Shown here one piece after another: positions 35,212 to 42,914 of a stretch of 64,000 nt of DNA (positions within the stretch are counted from its first letter, which is position 1; each line of letters starts with the position of its first letter). Made by a program: the position numbers and the translations under genes. The stretch is from CAVVPY01 sp963750295. GTDB lineage: Bacteria > Actinomycetota > Actinomycetes > Mycobacteriales > Jatrophihabitantaceae. Location of the stretch: positions 2,480,001 through 2,544,000 of the forward strand of contig CAVVPY010000001.1 in the NCBI GenBank assembly GCA_963750295.1, given 5' to 3'. A model generated the notes under the pieces. That model did no database searches. It was not told where the DNA came from and was given only the letters and a program-made list of their open reading frames with translations.

Positions 35212-35651
35212 GAGCCGCTGCTCTTGCCGAAGACGATGAAGACGAGGGACAGGATCGCGATCAGCACCAGGCCGGCCGTCAGGATCCACGGCATTCTCGG
35301 GACCGCGAGCGGCTCGTCGCGCCGGATCGCTACCTCGTTGCGGGCCCAGCGGAAATAGCTCGTCGCGGACACCAAGACCGCCAGCAGCACCAGAACGACC
35401 CCGAGCGCGAGCCGGCCGCCGTGGACGAAGAATTCCGGGACCAACTGCACCACCGCGATGCCACCGGCCACCAGGGCCAGGGCGGTGCGGATCCAGGCGA
35501 GGAACGTGCGCTCGTTGGCCAGGGTGAACCGGTAGTCGGGGTGCTTGCCGATCCCGTCGAGCGGTCGCGCAAATTGGCGCCACCACCCCCGGTGGGGATG
35601 GTGGCCTTCGGACGCGGACGGTGCGGACCCGGGTGTCTCTGCACCGTCCAT
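35208..35651 (-). CDS. DUF202 (YidH-like) membrane protein
   Basis: The 147-residue protein has a charged cytosolic N-terminus of about 45 residues, the core LANERTFLAWIRTALALVAGG and three hydrophobic helices ending in LIAILSLVFIVFG. The family is named after E. coli YidH; its biochemical role is unknown. I prefer ATG 35651, which has AGGACGG upstream, over ATG 35702. It is translationally coupled to the second DUF202 gene. Confidence 0.85.
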   Translation of the reverse strand: MDGAETPGSAPSASEGHHPHRGWWRQFARPLDGIGKHPDYRFTLANERTFLAWIRTALALVAGGIAVVQLVPEFFVHGGRLALGVVLVLLAVLVSATSYFRWARNEVAIRRDEPLAVPRMPWILTAGLVLIAILSLVFIVFGKSSGS

Positions 35652-35733
35652 CTGTGACCGTCCTACCGAGTCAGCGACATACCTAGACAAACATAGGCCC
35701 ACCGTGCCCCGCGACTTGCAGGTGCAGCGTCGG

Positions 35734-36669
35734 TCAGACGCGGCGCAGGACGTGCCCGATCAGGTCGCGTGCCGGTCCGGGCGGCGGTGTCGCGTTGCCG
35801 ATCCAGATCGCGCGGAGCGCCCGGCGCAGGTCGAGACCAACCACCGGCACCCGCGCCAGCCGATGTGCACCCAGGTCCTCGACGACGGCCAGGTCACTCA
35901 GGATCGCCGGCCCGGCACCGGCGATCACCGCCGCGCGGATCGCCGCGGTGGACGAGAGCTTGAGCAATGGGTCCGCGGTCTCATGATTCGGGCCGAGTGC
36001 TACGCGAAGTGCCGCGACGAGGGCTCCTCGAGTGCCCGACCCCTCCTCGCGGCTGACCATCGGCGTCCGCGCAAGCGTCGCCGCGTCAACAGGACTGCGT
36101 CGGCGCGTCAGCGGATGGTCCGGACGGCAGACCAGCACCAGTTCGTCGCGAGCCACCACTCGACTGCGCACATCGGCCGGCACGCCGGGCGACTCGATGA
36201 AGCCGACATCGGCCGACCCGGACCGCACATGCTCGATGACCGTGAAACTGTTCTCCGCGGTGAGATTCACGGCCGCCGGCGACAAGCCCTGTGCGCGTGC
36301 AGCACGGTGGAAGGACACCAGCCAGGCCGGGAGCAGGTGCTCGGCGATGGTGAGGCTCGCCGACACCCGAAGCTCGGCCCGGCGGTCCGAACGCAGCGTC
36401 GCCAGCCCGACATCGAGTTGCTGAGCAGCCGCCACCACCCCCGCGGCCCATTCCGCCACGACGATGCCTTCGGCGGTCAGCCGGGAGCCGCTGGTCGATC
36501 GGGTGAACAGGGTGACCCCGGACTGCGCCTCGATCGACGCGACCCGGCTCGACACCGCCTGTTGCGTGAGACCGACTCGCTTGGCGGCTGCGCTGATGCT
36601 GCCGGCGTCCACGACGGCGAGCAGTATGTCGAGCGCGGCCAGGTCGGGAACCCGTCCGCTGAGCCGCAC
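35734..36669 (-). CDS. LysR-family transcriptional regulator
   Basis: The 311-residue regulator has an N-terminal winged helix (about residues 8-67) with ALDILLAVVDAGSISAAAKRVGLTQQAVSSRVASIE, then a periplasmic-binding-like effector domain. GTG 36669 has no ribosome-binding site, but TAGGCT (complement of 36676-36681) lies six bases before it, so the transcript may be leaderless. It is on the same strand as the DUF202 and molybdoenzyme genes, 82 bases upstream of the YidH-like gene. A regulatory link to them is possible but unproven. Confidence 0.9.
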   Translation of the reverse strand: MRLSGRVPDLAALDILLAVVDAGSISAAAKRVGLTQQAVSSRVASIEAQSGVTLFTRSTSGSRLTAEGIVVAEWAAGVVAAAQQLDVGLATLRSDRRAELRVSASLTIAEHLLPAWLVSFHRAARAQGLSPAAVNLTAENSFTVIEHVRSGSADVGFIESPGVPADVRSRVVARDELVLVCRPDHPLTRRRSPVDAATLARTPMVSREEGSGTRGALVAALRVALGPNHETADPLLKLSSTAAIRAAVIAGAGPAILSDLAVVEDLGAHRLARVPVVGLDLRRALRAIWIGNATPPPGPARDLIGHVLRRV

Positions 36670-36792
36670 CGGCCCAGCCTACAAGCGCACCTTGTGGCGC
36701 CCGCGCCGCCACACCGACCGGCCCGCACGGGGCACGGCCGAACGGCTGCCGCCCGCCGCCGAGACACACGACGTCCCCAGAGACCTCAGATG

Positions 36793-36866
36793 TGGAGCTG
36801 AGGGGATTCGAACCCCTGACCCCCTCGTTGCGAACGAGGTGCGCTACCGGACTGCGCCACAGCCCC
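36793..36866 (-). tRNA. tRNA-Ala (anticodon CGC)
   Basis: Read on the minus strand, the acceptor GGGGCTG pairs with CAGCTCC and contains the G3-U70 pair that identifies alanine tRNAs. The anticodon stem CCTCG/CGAGG encloses loop TTCGCAA with anticodon CGC, and the T-arm is AGGGG-TTCGAAT-CCCCT. The discriminator is A and CCA is not encoded. Confidence 0.95.
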
Positions 36867-36889
36867 CGGAAGGCCTGTCGAGGACCCCG

Positions 36890-36909
36890 GACGGCCCGTT
36901 CGGGCCGTC
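36890..36909 (-). terminator. Hairpin downstream of the SepX/GlpR-like gene
   Basis: GACGGCCCG (36890-36898) and CGGGCCGTC (36901-36909) form a perfect nine-pair stem with a two-base loop. It begins about 20 bases after the stop of the membrane-protein gene. There is no T-tract, so it may be a weak terminator or a processing site between that gene and tRNA-Ala. Confidence 0.5.
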
Positions 36910-36928
36910 GATCAGGATATCAGCCGAG

Positions 36929-37618
36929 TCAGGACGCTCGACGCGCTGCGGCGGGCGCCATGTCCTCGGTGTAGAGACCGGTGAGGTCGATCGTGTCGAG
37001 GTTGTGCAGGTCGAGGTCGTCGTCGTCGATGCGCACGGCCGTTTCCGGCGCGGCCTCGAAGTAACCGACGTTCGCGGTCGCGTCCACGCCGTGCTCCTCG
37101 CGGCGCTGGATGGCTCGCTGCTGACGGTGCTGGCGTCGTTCGCGGTCCTTGAGCGCCTGCGAGCGCAGGAACAAGAAGTACCCGACGAGCCCGAGGCCGA
37201 AGCCGACGCCGGGCACCCACATCAGCCCGCCGAGAAGCAGCGCGACGGGCACGAAGACTGCCGCGCCAACGCCGAGCACGGTGAGCGAGCGCCGCCGCCG
37301 GGCCATCATCTGGGTGCGCGCCGCGGACATCTCCGAACGGTCGACGGGGTACATCAGCGCCTCCTGGGCAGCCGGCACGGGACGGCGGGTGGTCACGGGC
37401 GGTGCGGCCGGCGGGGCCACCGCGGCCTTGGTGGGGACGAAGACATCGGTGTCGGGCTGGGACGCATGCGCACGCCGGCCGAGCGCACGCATCGCCTGAC
37501 CGAAGCCATCGACGGACCTGTCCCGCCGCCGCTCGTCGTTCCCGCGGACGATCATCGGGACGACCACGATCAGCCACAGGACGGCCAGCACGAAGACCGT
37601 CATCATTGGTGACAGCAC
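36929..37618 (-). CDS. Divisome membrane protein, GlpR/SepX-like
   Basis: The 229-residue protein has one N-terminal membrane helix (residues 6-24) followed by the basic segment RGNDERRRDRS. A Pro/Ala-rich linker comes next, then two further helices (about 111-131 and 134-151) and an acidic C-terminal tail. This layout, the neighbourhood with rimJ, a MoeA-like gene and galU, and the N-terminal sequence fit SepX of Streptomyces and GlpR of Corynebacterium. GlpR is the membrane receptor of the MoeA-like, FtsZ-binding protein Glp. GTG 37618 has GGAGGG five bases upstream. The family call rests on remembered architecture, not on a search. Confidence 0.75.
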   Translation of the reverse strand: MLSPMMTVFVLAVLWLIVVVPMIVRGNDERRRDRSVDGFGQAMRALGRRAHASQPDTDVFVPTKAAVAPPAAPPVTTRRPVPAAQEALMYPVDRSEMSAARTQMMARRRRSLTVLGVGAAVFVPVALLLGGLMWVPGVGFGLGLVGYFLFLRSQALKDRERRQHRQQRAIQRREEHGVDATANVGYFEAAPETAVRIDDDDLDLHNLDTIDLTGLYTEDMAPAAARRAS

Positions 37619-37711
37619 TTCGTCCCTCCAGTCACACCAGCCACAAGTTCGTTCAACGTAGCCAGCACGAGGTCCCCGCGGCCGTACGTGGCCCGGCGTG
37701 TCGGAGAAGTC

Positions 37712-38341
37712 TCAAGCTCGCCGGGAGGGTGGGGTTGGCAGCGACGGCAGCCGCGACAGCATCGACCCTCGGGCCAACTCCTCGACCGTCACCGCGAAGG
37801 CGATGTGATCGCGCCAGGCTCCGTCGATGTCGAGGTAGCGCTCGTAGAACCCCTCCCGCCGCATGCCGAGCTTCTCGACGACACGCAGGCTGGCCTGGTT
37901 CTCGGGCCGGATGTTGATCTCCACACGGTGCAGGCCGACCGCGGTCAGGCAGTGGTCGATCGTCAGCGCGAGCGCCGTCGGGACGATGCCGCGCCCGGCG
38001 TGGGCACCGTCGATCCAGTACCCGACGGTGCACGAGCGCTGCACCCCGTGCACGACGTTCGACACGTTGACCTGCCCCACGAGCTGCTGCCCGTAGAGCA
38101 ACATGAACGGCACCATCGTCCCGGCCCGGCCGGCGCGGCGCAGTGCCGTGTGGAGCTGCGGCCAGGCCGAGGTTGCGTTGCGTTCGCGCCACCGGTGCGG
38201 CGAACTCGGCTCCCACGGCTCGAGCCAGGCCTGATTGCGTAGCCGGATCTCGCTCCATGCCCGCGCGTCGCGACGCCGTGGCGGTCGCAGGCTGACCGGC
38301 CCGGCCGACAAGGTGGCCGGCCAACCAGGGTGGTCGGTCAC
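37712..38341 (-). CDS. rimJ: GNAT-family N-acetyltransferase, RimJ-like
   Basis: The 209-residue acetyltransferase has the GNAT acetyl-CoA-binding region VGYWIDGAHAGRGIVPTAL and the later ENQASLRVVEKLGMRREG, both typical of the RimJ/RimL group that acetylates protein N-termini. The real target is not known. The GTG start overlaps the stop of the MoeA-like gene as GTGA. The order galU-moeA-rimJ-membrane protein is the same as in mycobacteria. Confidence 0.88.
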   Translation of the reverse strand: MTDHPGWPATLSAGPVSLRPPRRRDARAWSEIRLRNQAWLEPWEPSSPHRWRERNATSAWPQLHTALRRAGRAGTMVPFMLLYGQQLVGQVNVSNVVHGVQRSCTVGYWIDGAHAGRGIVPTALALTIDHCLTAVGLHRVEINIRPENQASLRVVEKLGMRREGFYERYLDIDGAWRDHIAFAVTVEELARGSMLSRLPSLPTPPSRRA

Positions 38342-39582
38342 CGATTCGAGAGCAGCAGCGGGATCACCGTCACCCGCGAGCCGGCGACGACCTCGGTCAC
38401 CTCTTCGTCGATCACCACCAGGCAGTTGGCCGCTGCCATCGCCGCGATGAGGTGCGAACCCGCGCCGCCGATGAGCGACACGCTGTACCCGCCGGTCGCC
38501 TCGCGGTGCAGCACGCCCCTGCGGAACTGCCGCACGCCGGACGGGCTCGAGATGCTCTCGAGCGCCGCCGCCTGGACGGTCGCGCGATGGACGTTGCGTT
38601 TGCCGAGCAGCTTGCGGATGGCCGGACGGACGAACACCTCGAACGACACGAGTGCGCTGACCGGGTTGCCCGGCAGGCAGAAGATGGGGACCCGGTTGCC
38701 CAGATGGCCGAATCCCTGCGGCTTGCCGGGCTGCATCGCGACGCGGGTGAACTCGACGGTGCCCAGGTCGGACAGTGCTTCCTTCACCACGTCGAACGCG
38801 CCCATCGAGACGCCACCGGTGGTGATCAGGATGTCGGCACGCAGCAGTTGGCTCTCGAGCACGTCCAGCAAGGCCGAGTGATCGTCGGGAACGATTCCGA
38901 AGCGCTTGGCGTCGGCGCCGGCGTCCTTGGCCGCGGCCGCGATGAGGTAGGAGTTGGCGTCGCTGACCTCGCCGAAGCCGGGCCGTACGCCCACGTCGAC
39001 CAGTTCGCTGCCGGTGCTGATCACCACGACGCGGGGACGGGGGCGCACGAGCACCCGGTCGCGTCCGATCGCGGCGAGCAACGCGACCTGCTGCGGGCCG
39101 AGCGCCGCGCCGGCAGCCAGTGCGGGCGAGCCTGCGGCGAGATCCTCCCCGGCCCGGCGGATGCACTCCCCACCTCTAGCGGGGCGGCGGATCGCGACGC
39201 GAGCAACGCCGCGGTCGGTGTCCTCGAGCGGGATCACGGCGTCCGCGCCGGCGGGGATCGGTGCCCCGGTCATGATGCGCATCGCCAGACCGGGGCCCAT
39301 CCCGGCGCGCGAGGTCATGCCGGCTGCGATGTCTCCGATGACGGGCAGCATGACGGGCGCCTCGAAGCTGGCGTCGCGCGTGTCGACGGTGCGCACGGCA
39401 TAGCCGTCCATCGCGGAGTTGTCGAAGCCCGGCAGCGGGAGCGCGCTGCTGACACTCTCTGCCAGCAACAGGCCCTGGGCATCGAGCAGGGGTTGCTCGA
39501 TCGGGTCCAGCGAGCCGATGGCGTCGAGGACGAGCGCCAGGTGCTCGTCGACCGTGCGCATGCGGGGATCATCGGCGGCCAC
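38338..39582 (-). CDS. MoeA/gephyrin-like protein (probable Glp)
   Basis: The 414-residue protein has the full MoeA fold, with LPGFDNSAMDGYAVR near residue 50, IMTGAPIPAGADAVIP, and the molybdopterin-binding GGVSMGAFD and LPGNPVS motifs. MoeA inserts molybdenum into molybdopterin. In actinobacteria the copy in this genomic position is Glp, which binds FtsZ and the membrane receptor GlpR. Which role this one plays cannot be decided from sequence. The window also encodes a molybdoenzyme and moaC/E/mogA, so a cofactor role is possible. GTG 39582 or ATG 39561 could be the start. Confidence 0.88.
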   Translation of the reverse strand: MAADDPRMRTVDEHLALVLDAIGSLDPIEQPLLDAQGLLLAESVSSALPLPGFDNSAMDGYAVRTVDTRDASFEAPVMLPVIGDIAAGMTSRAGMGPGLAMRIMTGAPIPAGADAVIPLEDTDRGVARVAIRRPARGGECIRRAGEDLAAGSPALAAGAALGPQQVALLAAIGRDRVLVRPRPRVVVISTGSELVDVGVRPGFGEVSDANSYLIAAAAKDAGADAKRFGIVPDDHSALLDVLESQLLRADILITTGGVSMGAFDVVKEALSDLGTVEFTRVAMQPGKPQGFGHLGNRVPIFCLPGNPVSALVSFEVFVRPAIRKLLGKRNVHRATVQAAALESISSPSGVRQFRRGVLHREATGGYSVSLIGGAGSHLIAAMAAANCLVVIDEEVTEVVAGSRVTVIPLLLSNR

Positions 39583-39600
39583 GAGTGAAGTATCCCGCGC

Positions 39601-40488
39601 TCAGCTCGACCGGGACACGAACTCGCGCAGCCAGGCCGCGAACTCCGTCCCGATCTCGTCGTGGCGGACGGCGAGCGACACGACGGACTTCAGGTAATCG
39701 AGGCCGTTGCCCGTGTCGTAGCGTCGGCCGCGGAAGACCACACCGTGCACCGGAACCCCGTCTTGCGCGAGCCGTCGCATCGCATCGGTCAGCTGGATCT
39801 CGCCCTTCGCGCCGGGCTCGGTGCTGCGCAGCGCGTCGAAGATCTGCGGCGGCAGGATGTAACGGCCGATGATCGCGAGCGAGGACGGCGCCTCGTCCGG
39901 TGCCGGCTTCTCGACGAGGTCGATCACGCCGACGACCTCCGCCGACGGATCGCTGCCGGGAGTCAGGGTCACGATGCCGTACTTGTCGATGTCGCGGCGG
40001 GGCACGTCGATCAGGCCGATGACGACGCCACCGCGTTCGGCCTGCACCTCGATCATCCGGCCGAGCAGGTCGTCACGGTCGTCGATGAGGTCATCGGGCA
40101 GCAGCACGGCGATCGGGTCGCCGGCCGCGAAGTCCTCACCGTGCGCGACGGCGTCCCCGAGCCCTCGCGGGTCCTTCTGATCGACGTAATGGAACCTGGC
40201 CAGGTCGGCGCCGCGGCGGGTCGCCGCGAGCAGCGCGTCCTCACCCTTGCCCGCCAGGGCCGCTTCCAGCTCCTCGTTCGGCGCGAAGTACTCGGCGATC
40301 GCCTCCTTGCCGGGGCCGACCACGAGCAGCACGTCGGTCACGCCGTACGCAGCCGCCTCAGCGACCACGAGTTCGAGCGCGGGCGTGGTTACGACAGGCG
40401 CGAGCTCCTTCGGGACGGCCTTGGTGAACGGCAGGAATCGCGTCCCGCGCCCGGCAGCTGGGACGAGGGCTTTGGTGACACGCGGCAT
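39601..40488 (-). CDS. galU: UTP-glucose-1-phosphate uridylyltransferase
   Basis: The enzyme makes UDP-glucose for cell-envelope glycans. The 295-residue protein shows the nucleotidyltransferase loop LVPAAGRGTRFLPFTKAVPKE at the N-terminus, LPDDLID for metal binding and VEKPAPDEAPS, all typical of bacterial GalU. ATG 40488 has no ribosome-binding site. TACCCT (complement of 40495-40500) lies six bases before it, fitting a leaderless transcript. It leads the unit galU-glp-rimJ-glpR and diverges from the 5-FCL gene across 31 bases. Confidence 0.94.
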   Translation of the reverse strand: MPRVTKALVPAAGRGTRFLPFTKAVPKELAPVVTTPALELVVAEAAAYGVTDVLLVVGPGKEAIAEYFAPNEELEAALAGKGEDALLAATRRGADLARFHYVDQKDPRGLGDAVAHGEDFAAGDPIAVLLPDDLIDDRDDLLGRMIEVQAERGGVVIGLIDVPRRDIDKYGIVTLTPGSDPSAEVVGVIDLVEKPAPDEAPSSLAIIGRYILPPQIFDALRSTEPGAKGEIQLTDAMRRLAQDGVPVHGVVFRGRRYDTGNGLDYLKSVVSLAVRHDEIGTEFAAWLREFVSRSS

Positions 40489-40519
40489 GACGCGAGGGTA
40501 ACCAAGCCACAATGGCGCA
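40489..40519. promoter_or_regulatory. 31-base divergent promoter between galU and the 5-FCL gene
   Basis: On the minus strand TACCCT (complement of 40495-40500) sits six bases before the galU ATG. On the plus strand CACAAT (40508-40513) sits six bases before the 5-FCL ATG. No Shine-Dalgarno sequence fits either gene. The plus-strand box is a weak match. Confidence 0.5.
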
Positions 40520-41065
40520 ATGCAGAAGGCGCAGCTGCGGGATCAGTTCACCCAGCATCGGCGCGCCCGTTCGGCGGAGGAGATCACCCGGGCGCGTGAG
40601 TCGGTCTGCGGGCACGTCCTTCGCCGGTGTGCGTCCGACGGGTGGGGAACCGTCGCGGGCTACGTGCCGTTGCGGACCGAGCCCGGGTCGACCGAACTGC
40701 TCGATGCCTTGCTCGCGCGGCGGGTGCGCGTCCTCGTGCCGCACCTGCTGCCGGACCTCGATCTGGACTGGACGGCGTGGCCGGACGCTGCGCGGCTCGG
40801 GACCTCGGCCATCGCGAGGGTCGATGCGGTGCTCGTCCCTGCGCTCGCCGTCGCCAGGGACGGCACCCGGCTGGGTCGCGGTGGTGGGTCCTACGACCGG
40901 GCCCTGGCGCGCGTCTCGGACGGGGTGGCCGTCTACGCCTTGCTCTACGACGACGAACTGGTCGACCAGTTGCCGTCCGATGAGTGGGATGTGCCGGTTG
41001 CGGAGGTCGTGTCCCCGGCCGGGTGGCACCAGCTGAGGGAATCCGGGACGCGGGGGACTCGTTAG
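40520..41065 (+). CDS. 5-formyltetrahydrofolate cyclo-ligase
   Basis: The enzyme converts 5-formyl-THF to 5,10-methenyl-THF with ATP. The 181-residue protein has the ATP-binding GRGGGSYDRAL motif (about residues 117-127), preceded by the substrate-binding region LVPALAVARDGTRLG. Length is normal. The start is ATG 40520. It diverges from galU and is followed after 45 bases by the FmdB-type gene, the same order as in mycobacteria. Confidence 0.93.
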   Translation: MQKAQLRDQFTQHRRARSAEEITRARESVCGHVLRRCASDGWGTVAGYVPLRTEPGSTELLDALLARRVRVLVPHLLPDLDLDWTAWPDAARLGTSAIARVDAVLVPALAVARDGTRLGRGGGSYDRALARVSDGVAVYALLYDDELVDQLPSDEWDVPVAEVVSPAGWHQLRESGTRGTR

Positions 41066-41110
41066 CAGTCGTAGACTGCGAGTGCCAGTTTGCGGAAGGA
41101 CGCCGTTCAG

Positions 41111-41611
41111 ATGCCCACCTACCAATACGCCTGCACCGATTCCACGTGTGCCCACCGGTTCGAACTCGTGCAGACCTTCACCGACCCGTCTGCGAGCGAG
41201 TGCCCGATCTGCGCGCACCCGGTTCGCAAGGTGTACGGCTCGGTCGGCGTGGTGTTCAAGGGTCCCGGGTTCTACCGCACCGACAGCAGGGCTGCCGGCA
41301 ACGGCAAGGACGGCAAGGCCGAGCCGCGCTCGAAGTCCGACGCGAACGGAACCGGGTCGTCCACCGCCAAGTCGGACGCGTCCTCGTCCGGGTCGTCGGG
41401 CACCGGCTCCGCTTCGGACTCCTCGTCGGGCGGGTCAGGTTCAACCGGTTCGGGCAGTTCGGGTTCGGGCAGTTCGGGTTCGGGCAGTTCGGGTTCGGGC
41501 AGTTCGGGTTCGGGCAGTTCGGGTTCGGGCAGTTCGGGTTCGGGCAGTTCGGGTTCGGGCAGTTCGACCTCCCCGAGCACGCCGAGCGGCAAGGCCGCAG
41601 CGGCGAGCTGA
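41111..41611 (+). CDS. FmdB-family zinc-ribbon protein with a (GSGSS)8 tail
   Basis: The 166-residue protein opens with the FmdB zinc ribbon: MPTYQYAC, then Cys8, Cys13, Cys31 and Cys34 as the metal ligands. Residues 63-166 are a low-complexity Ser/Gly/Lys tail containing eight identical GSGSS units. Family members are usually about 70-110 residues, so the tail roughly doubles the length. Its function is unknown; a regulatory or ribosome-linked role is often proposed. ATG 41111 has GGAAGGA upstream. Confidence 0.9.
   Translation: MPTYQYACTDSTCAHRFELVQTFTDPSASECPICAHPVRKVYGSVGVVFKGPGFYRTDSRAAGNGKDGKAEPRSKSDANGTGSSTAKSDASSSGSSGTGSASDSSSGGSGSTGSGSSGSGSSGSGSSGSGSSGSGSSGSGSSGSGSSGSGSSTSPSTPSGKAAAAS
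41447..41566 (+). repeat. Eight perfect 15-base tandem repeats inside the FmdB gene
   Basis: The unit GGTTCGGGCAGTTCG is repeated eight times without a single change, encoding GSGSS. Each unit is a multiple of three, so gain or loss of units would alter length without frameshift. Perfect identity, including the same serine codons each time, indicates recent expansion. Confidence 0.97.
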
Positions 41612-41745
41612 GCCTGCCCCCAGCACACCGCCGGTCGCACGATCCCCTGACAGGATCGCCGCCCGCCGTCCACACCCGCGCTCGCCGTCCACAGCGCGGC
41701 CGCGGCGCACGTCGACCGACCGCCGCCCGACCTAGCGTCGTGGGC

Positions 41746-42186
41746 ATGCCTTCCCTCAACCGCGTGCTGATCCGGCTGTCCCGCTGGCCGCGGCGTGTTG
41801 CCGCGCTGTCGTGCCTATTGCTCGCCGCCGCGAGCGCGGTATCCCCCGCCAACGGCTCCGACCCGCCGCGCTCGCCGCGCACGGCGAACCCGATCGCGGC
41901 CGGCCTGGCCGACGGACAGGTCGCCGTTCCGGTGCGCGCATCGTCGGTGCCGAGTGCCGACCTGGTGCGCGTGGGCGATCGCGTCGGGCTGCTCACCGGG
42001 ACGGATGACGGTGGCGAACCGGCAACCCTCGTGGCCGACCGGCTGCGTGTGCTCGCGGTGTCGTCCGGCCAGGACCTGTCGACCGCCGAACCCGTCGTGG
42101 TCGTGGCCGCCAACCGCGACCAGGCGGTGCGCATCGCAACGTCGGGGACTCGCCCGCTGCTCATCGTCGTCGACCGATTCCCCTAG
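41746..42186 (+). CDS. SAF-domain protein (CpaB/RcpC-like)
   Basis: The 146-residue protein has an N-terminal hydrophobic segment (about residues 18-33) and a SAF domain (about 50-110) with VPVRASSVPSADLVRVGDRV. This resembles the CpaB/RcpC pilus-assembly family. A single copy next to mscL and fmdB is common in actinobacteria and is not itself evidence of pili, since no other pilus genes are present. ATG 41746 has TAGCGT (41733-41738) seven bases upstream, suggesting a leaderless mRNA. Confidence 0.82.
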   Translation: MPSLNRVLIRLSRWPRRVAALSCLLLAAASAVSPANGSDPPRSPRTANPIAAGLADGQVAVPVRASSVPSADLVRVGDRVGLLTGTDDGGEPATLVADRLRVLAVSSGQDLSTAEPVVVVAANRDQAVRIATSGTRPLLIVVDRFP

Positions 42187-42241
42187 GGTCTTGCACGAAC
42201 GCCCGTGGCAAGCGGCCGCGGATCCGAAGGGGGTCGGGTAC

Positions 42242-42703
42242 ATGCTCAAAGGCTTCAAGGAATTCATCATGCGCGGCAACGTCGTCGATCTGGCGATCGC
42301 CGTCGTCATCGGCACCGCGTTCGCAGCGGTGGTCTCGGCGTTCGTCGGCGCCATCGTGCAGCCGATCGTGAACGCGGCGGGGGGCTCGAACGTGAACGGG
42401 CTCGGCTTCTCATTGCGTCACACCGACGGGGTGGCGCAGAACTCGGCGGCGGACCTGCTGGGCAAGTCGACCTTCGTCGACTTCTCCACGATCATCAATG
42501 CGGCCATCGTCTTCCTCATCACTGCCGCGGTCGTGTACTTCGCCTTCGTGCTGCCGATGAACACCTTCAAGGAACGTCAGGCAGCGCGGGCCGCGCGGGG
42601 CATCCAGGAAGACGACGTCTTGGCAAAGTCCGACGAGGTGCTGCTGCTCGAGCAGATCCGAGACCTGCTGCAGGGCCAGACCAACCCCAGCCCTCGTCCC
42701 TGA
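42242..42703 (+). CDS. mscL: Large-conductance mechanosensitive channel MscL
   Basis: MscL is the pentameric tension-gated pore that releases solutes on hypo-osmotic shock. The 153-residue protein has the amphipathic N-terminus MLKGFKEFIMRGNVVDLAIAV, the pore helix with GTAFAAVVSAFVGAIV, a periplasmic loop of about 45 residues, a second membrane helix (about 87-107) and a charged C-terminal helix. Length and order match the mycobacterial protein. ATG 42242 follows the SAF gene by 55 bases. Confidence 0.96.
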   Translation: MLKGFKEFIMRGNVVDLAIAVVIGTAFAAVVSAFVGAIVQPIVNAAGGSNVNGLGFSLRHTDGVAQNSAADLLGKSTFVDFSTIINAAIVFLITAAVVYFAFVLPMNTFKERQAARAARGIQEDDVLAKSDEVLLLEQIRDLLQGQTNPSPRP

Positions 42704-42720
42704 CCGGCCCCGGACAGCAG

Positions 42721-42752
42721 CGGCCGCCGCATCACTCGTGGTGCGGCGGCCG
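42721..42752. terminator. Bidirectional hairpin between mscL and the moaE unit
   Basis: Arms 42721-42735 and 42738-42752 pair over fifteen positions with one T-G wobble and a two-base loop. The stem begins 17 bases after the mscL stop and includes the stop of the convergent 60-residue gene. No T-tract follows. Confidence 0.6.
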
Positions 42753-42914
42753 TTCCCGCTGGTACCACTCGTCGTCGCGGCGCCCACCGTCGTGCTCGTC
42801 ACCCCAGCCGACGTCCCGCTCGTCCGACGAGGTCTGTGGCAGAACCGGGTGCTCGTCGTCGCGCCGTCGCGCCACGTCGTCCGGCTTGCTCGAGTCCCTG
42901 CCGCCGGTGCTCAT
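42732..42914 (-). CDS. Small acidic protein coupled to moaE
   Basis: The 60-residue product is hydrophilic and rich in Asp, Arg and Glu, with the pattern LPQTSSDERDVGWGD and a terminal RERPPHHE. Small proteins with an LPxxTxDExDxGWG core and an RExPPH end are familiar in actinobacterial genomes. Their function is unknown to me. The ATG overlaps the moaE stop as ATGA, which supports it being a real translated gene. The stop codon lies inside a strong hairpin shared with mscL. Confidence 0.7.
   Translation of the reverse strand: MSTGGRDSSKPDDVARRRDDEHPVLPQTSSDERDVGWGDEHDGGRRDDEWYQRERPPHHE

Noticed and set aside
41272..41673. Minus-strand open frame with repeating PELPE units
   Set aside because: It is the antisense of the GSGSS repeat in the FmdB gene and has no start signal. 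The plus-strand gene has the zinc ribbon and a ribosome-binding site.
41746..42186. Flp/Tad pilus locus
   Set aside because: A lone SAF-domain gene beside mscL and fmdB is common in actinobacteria; no other pilus genes are present.
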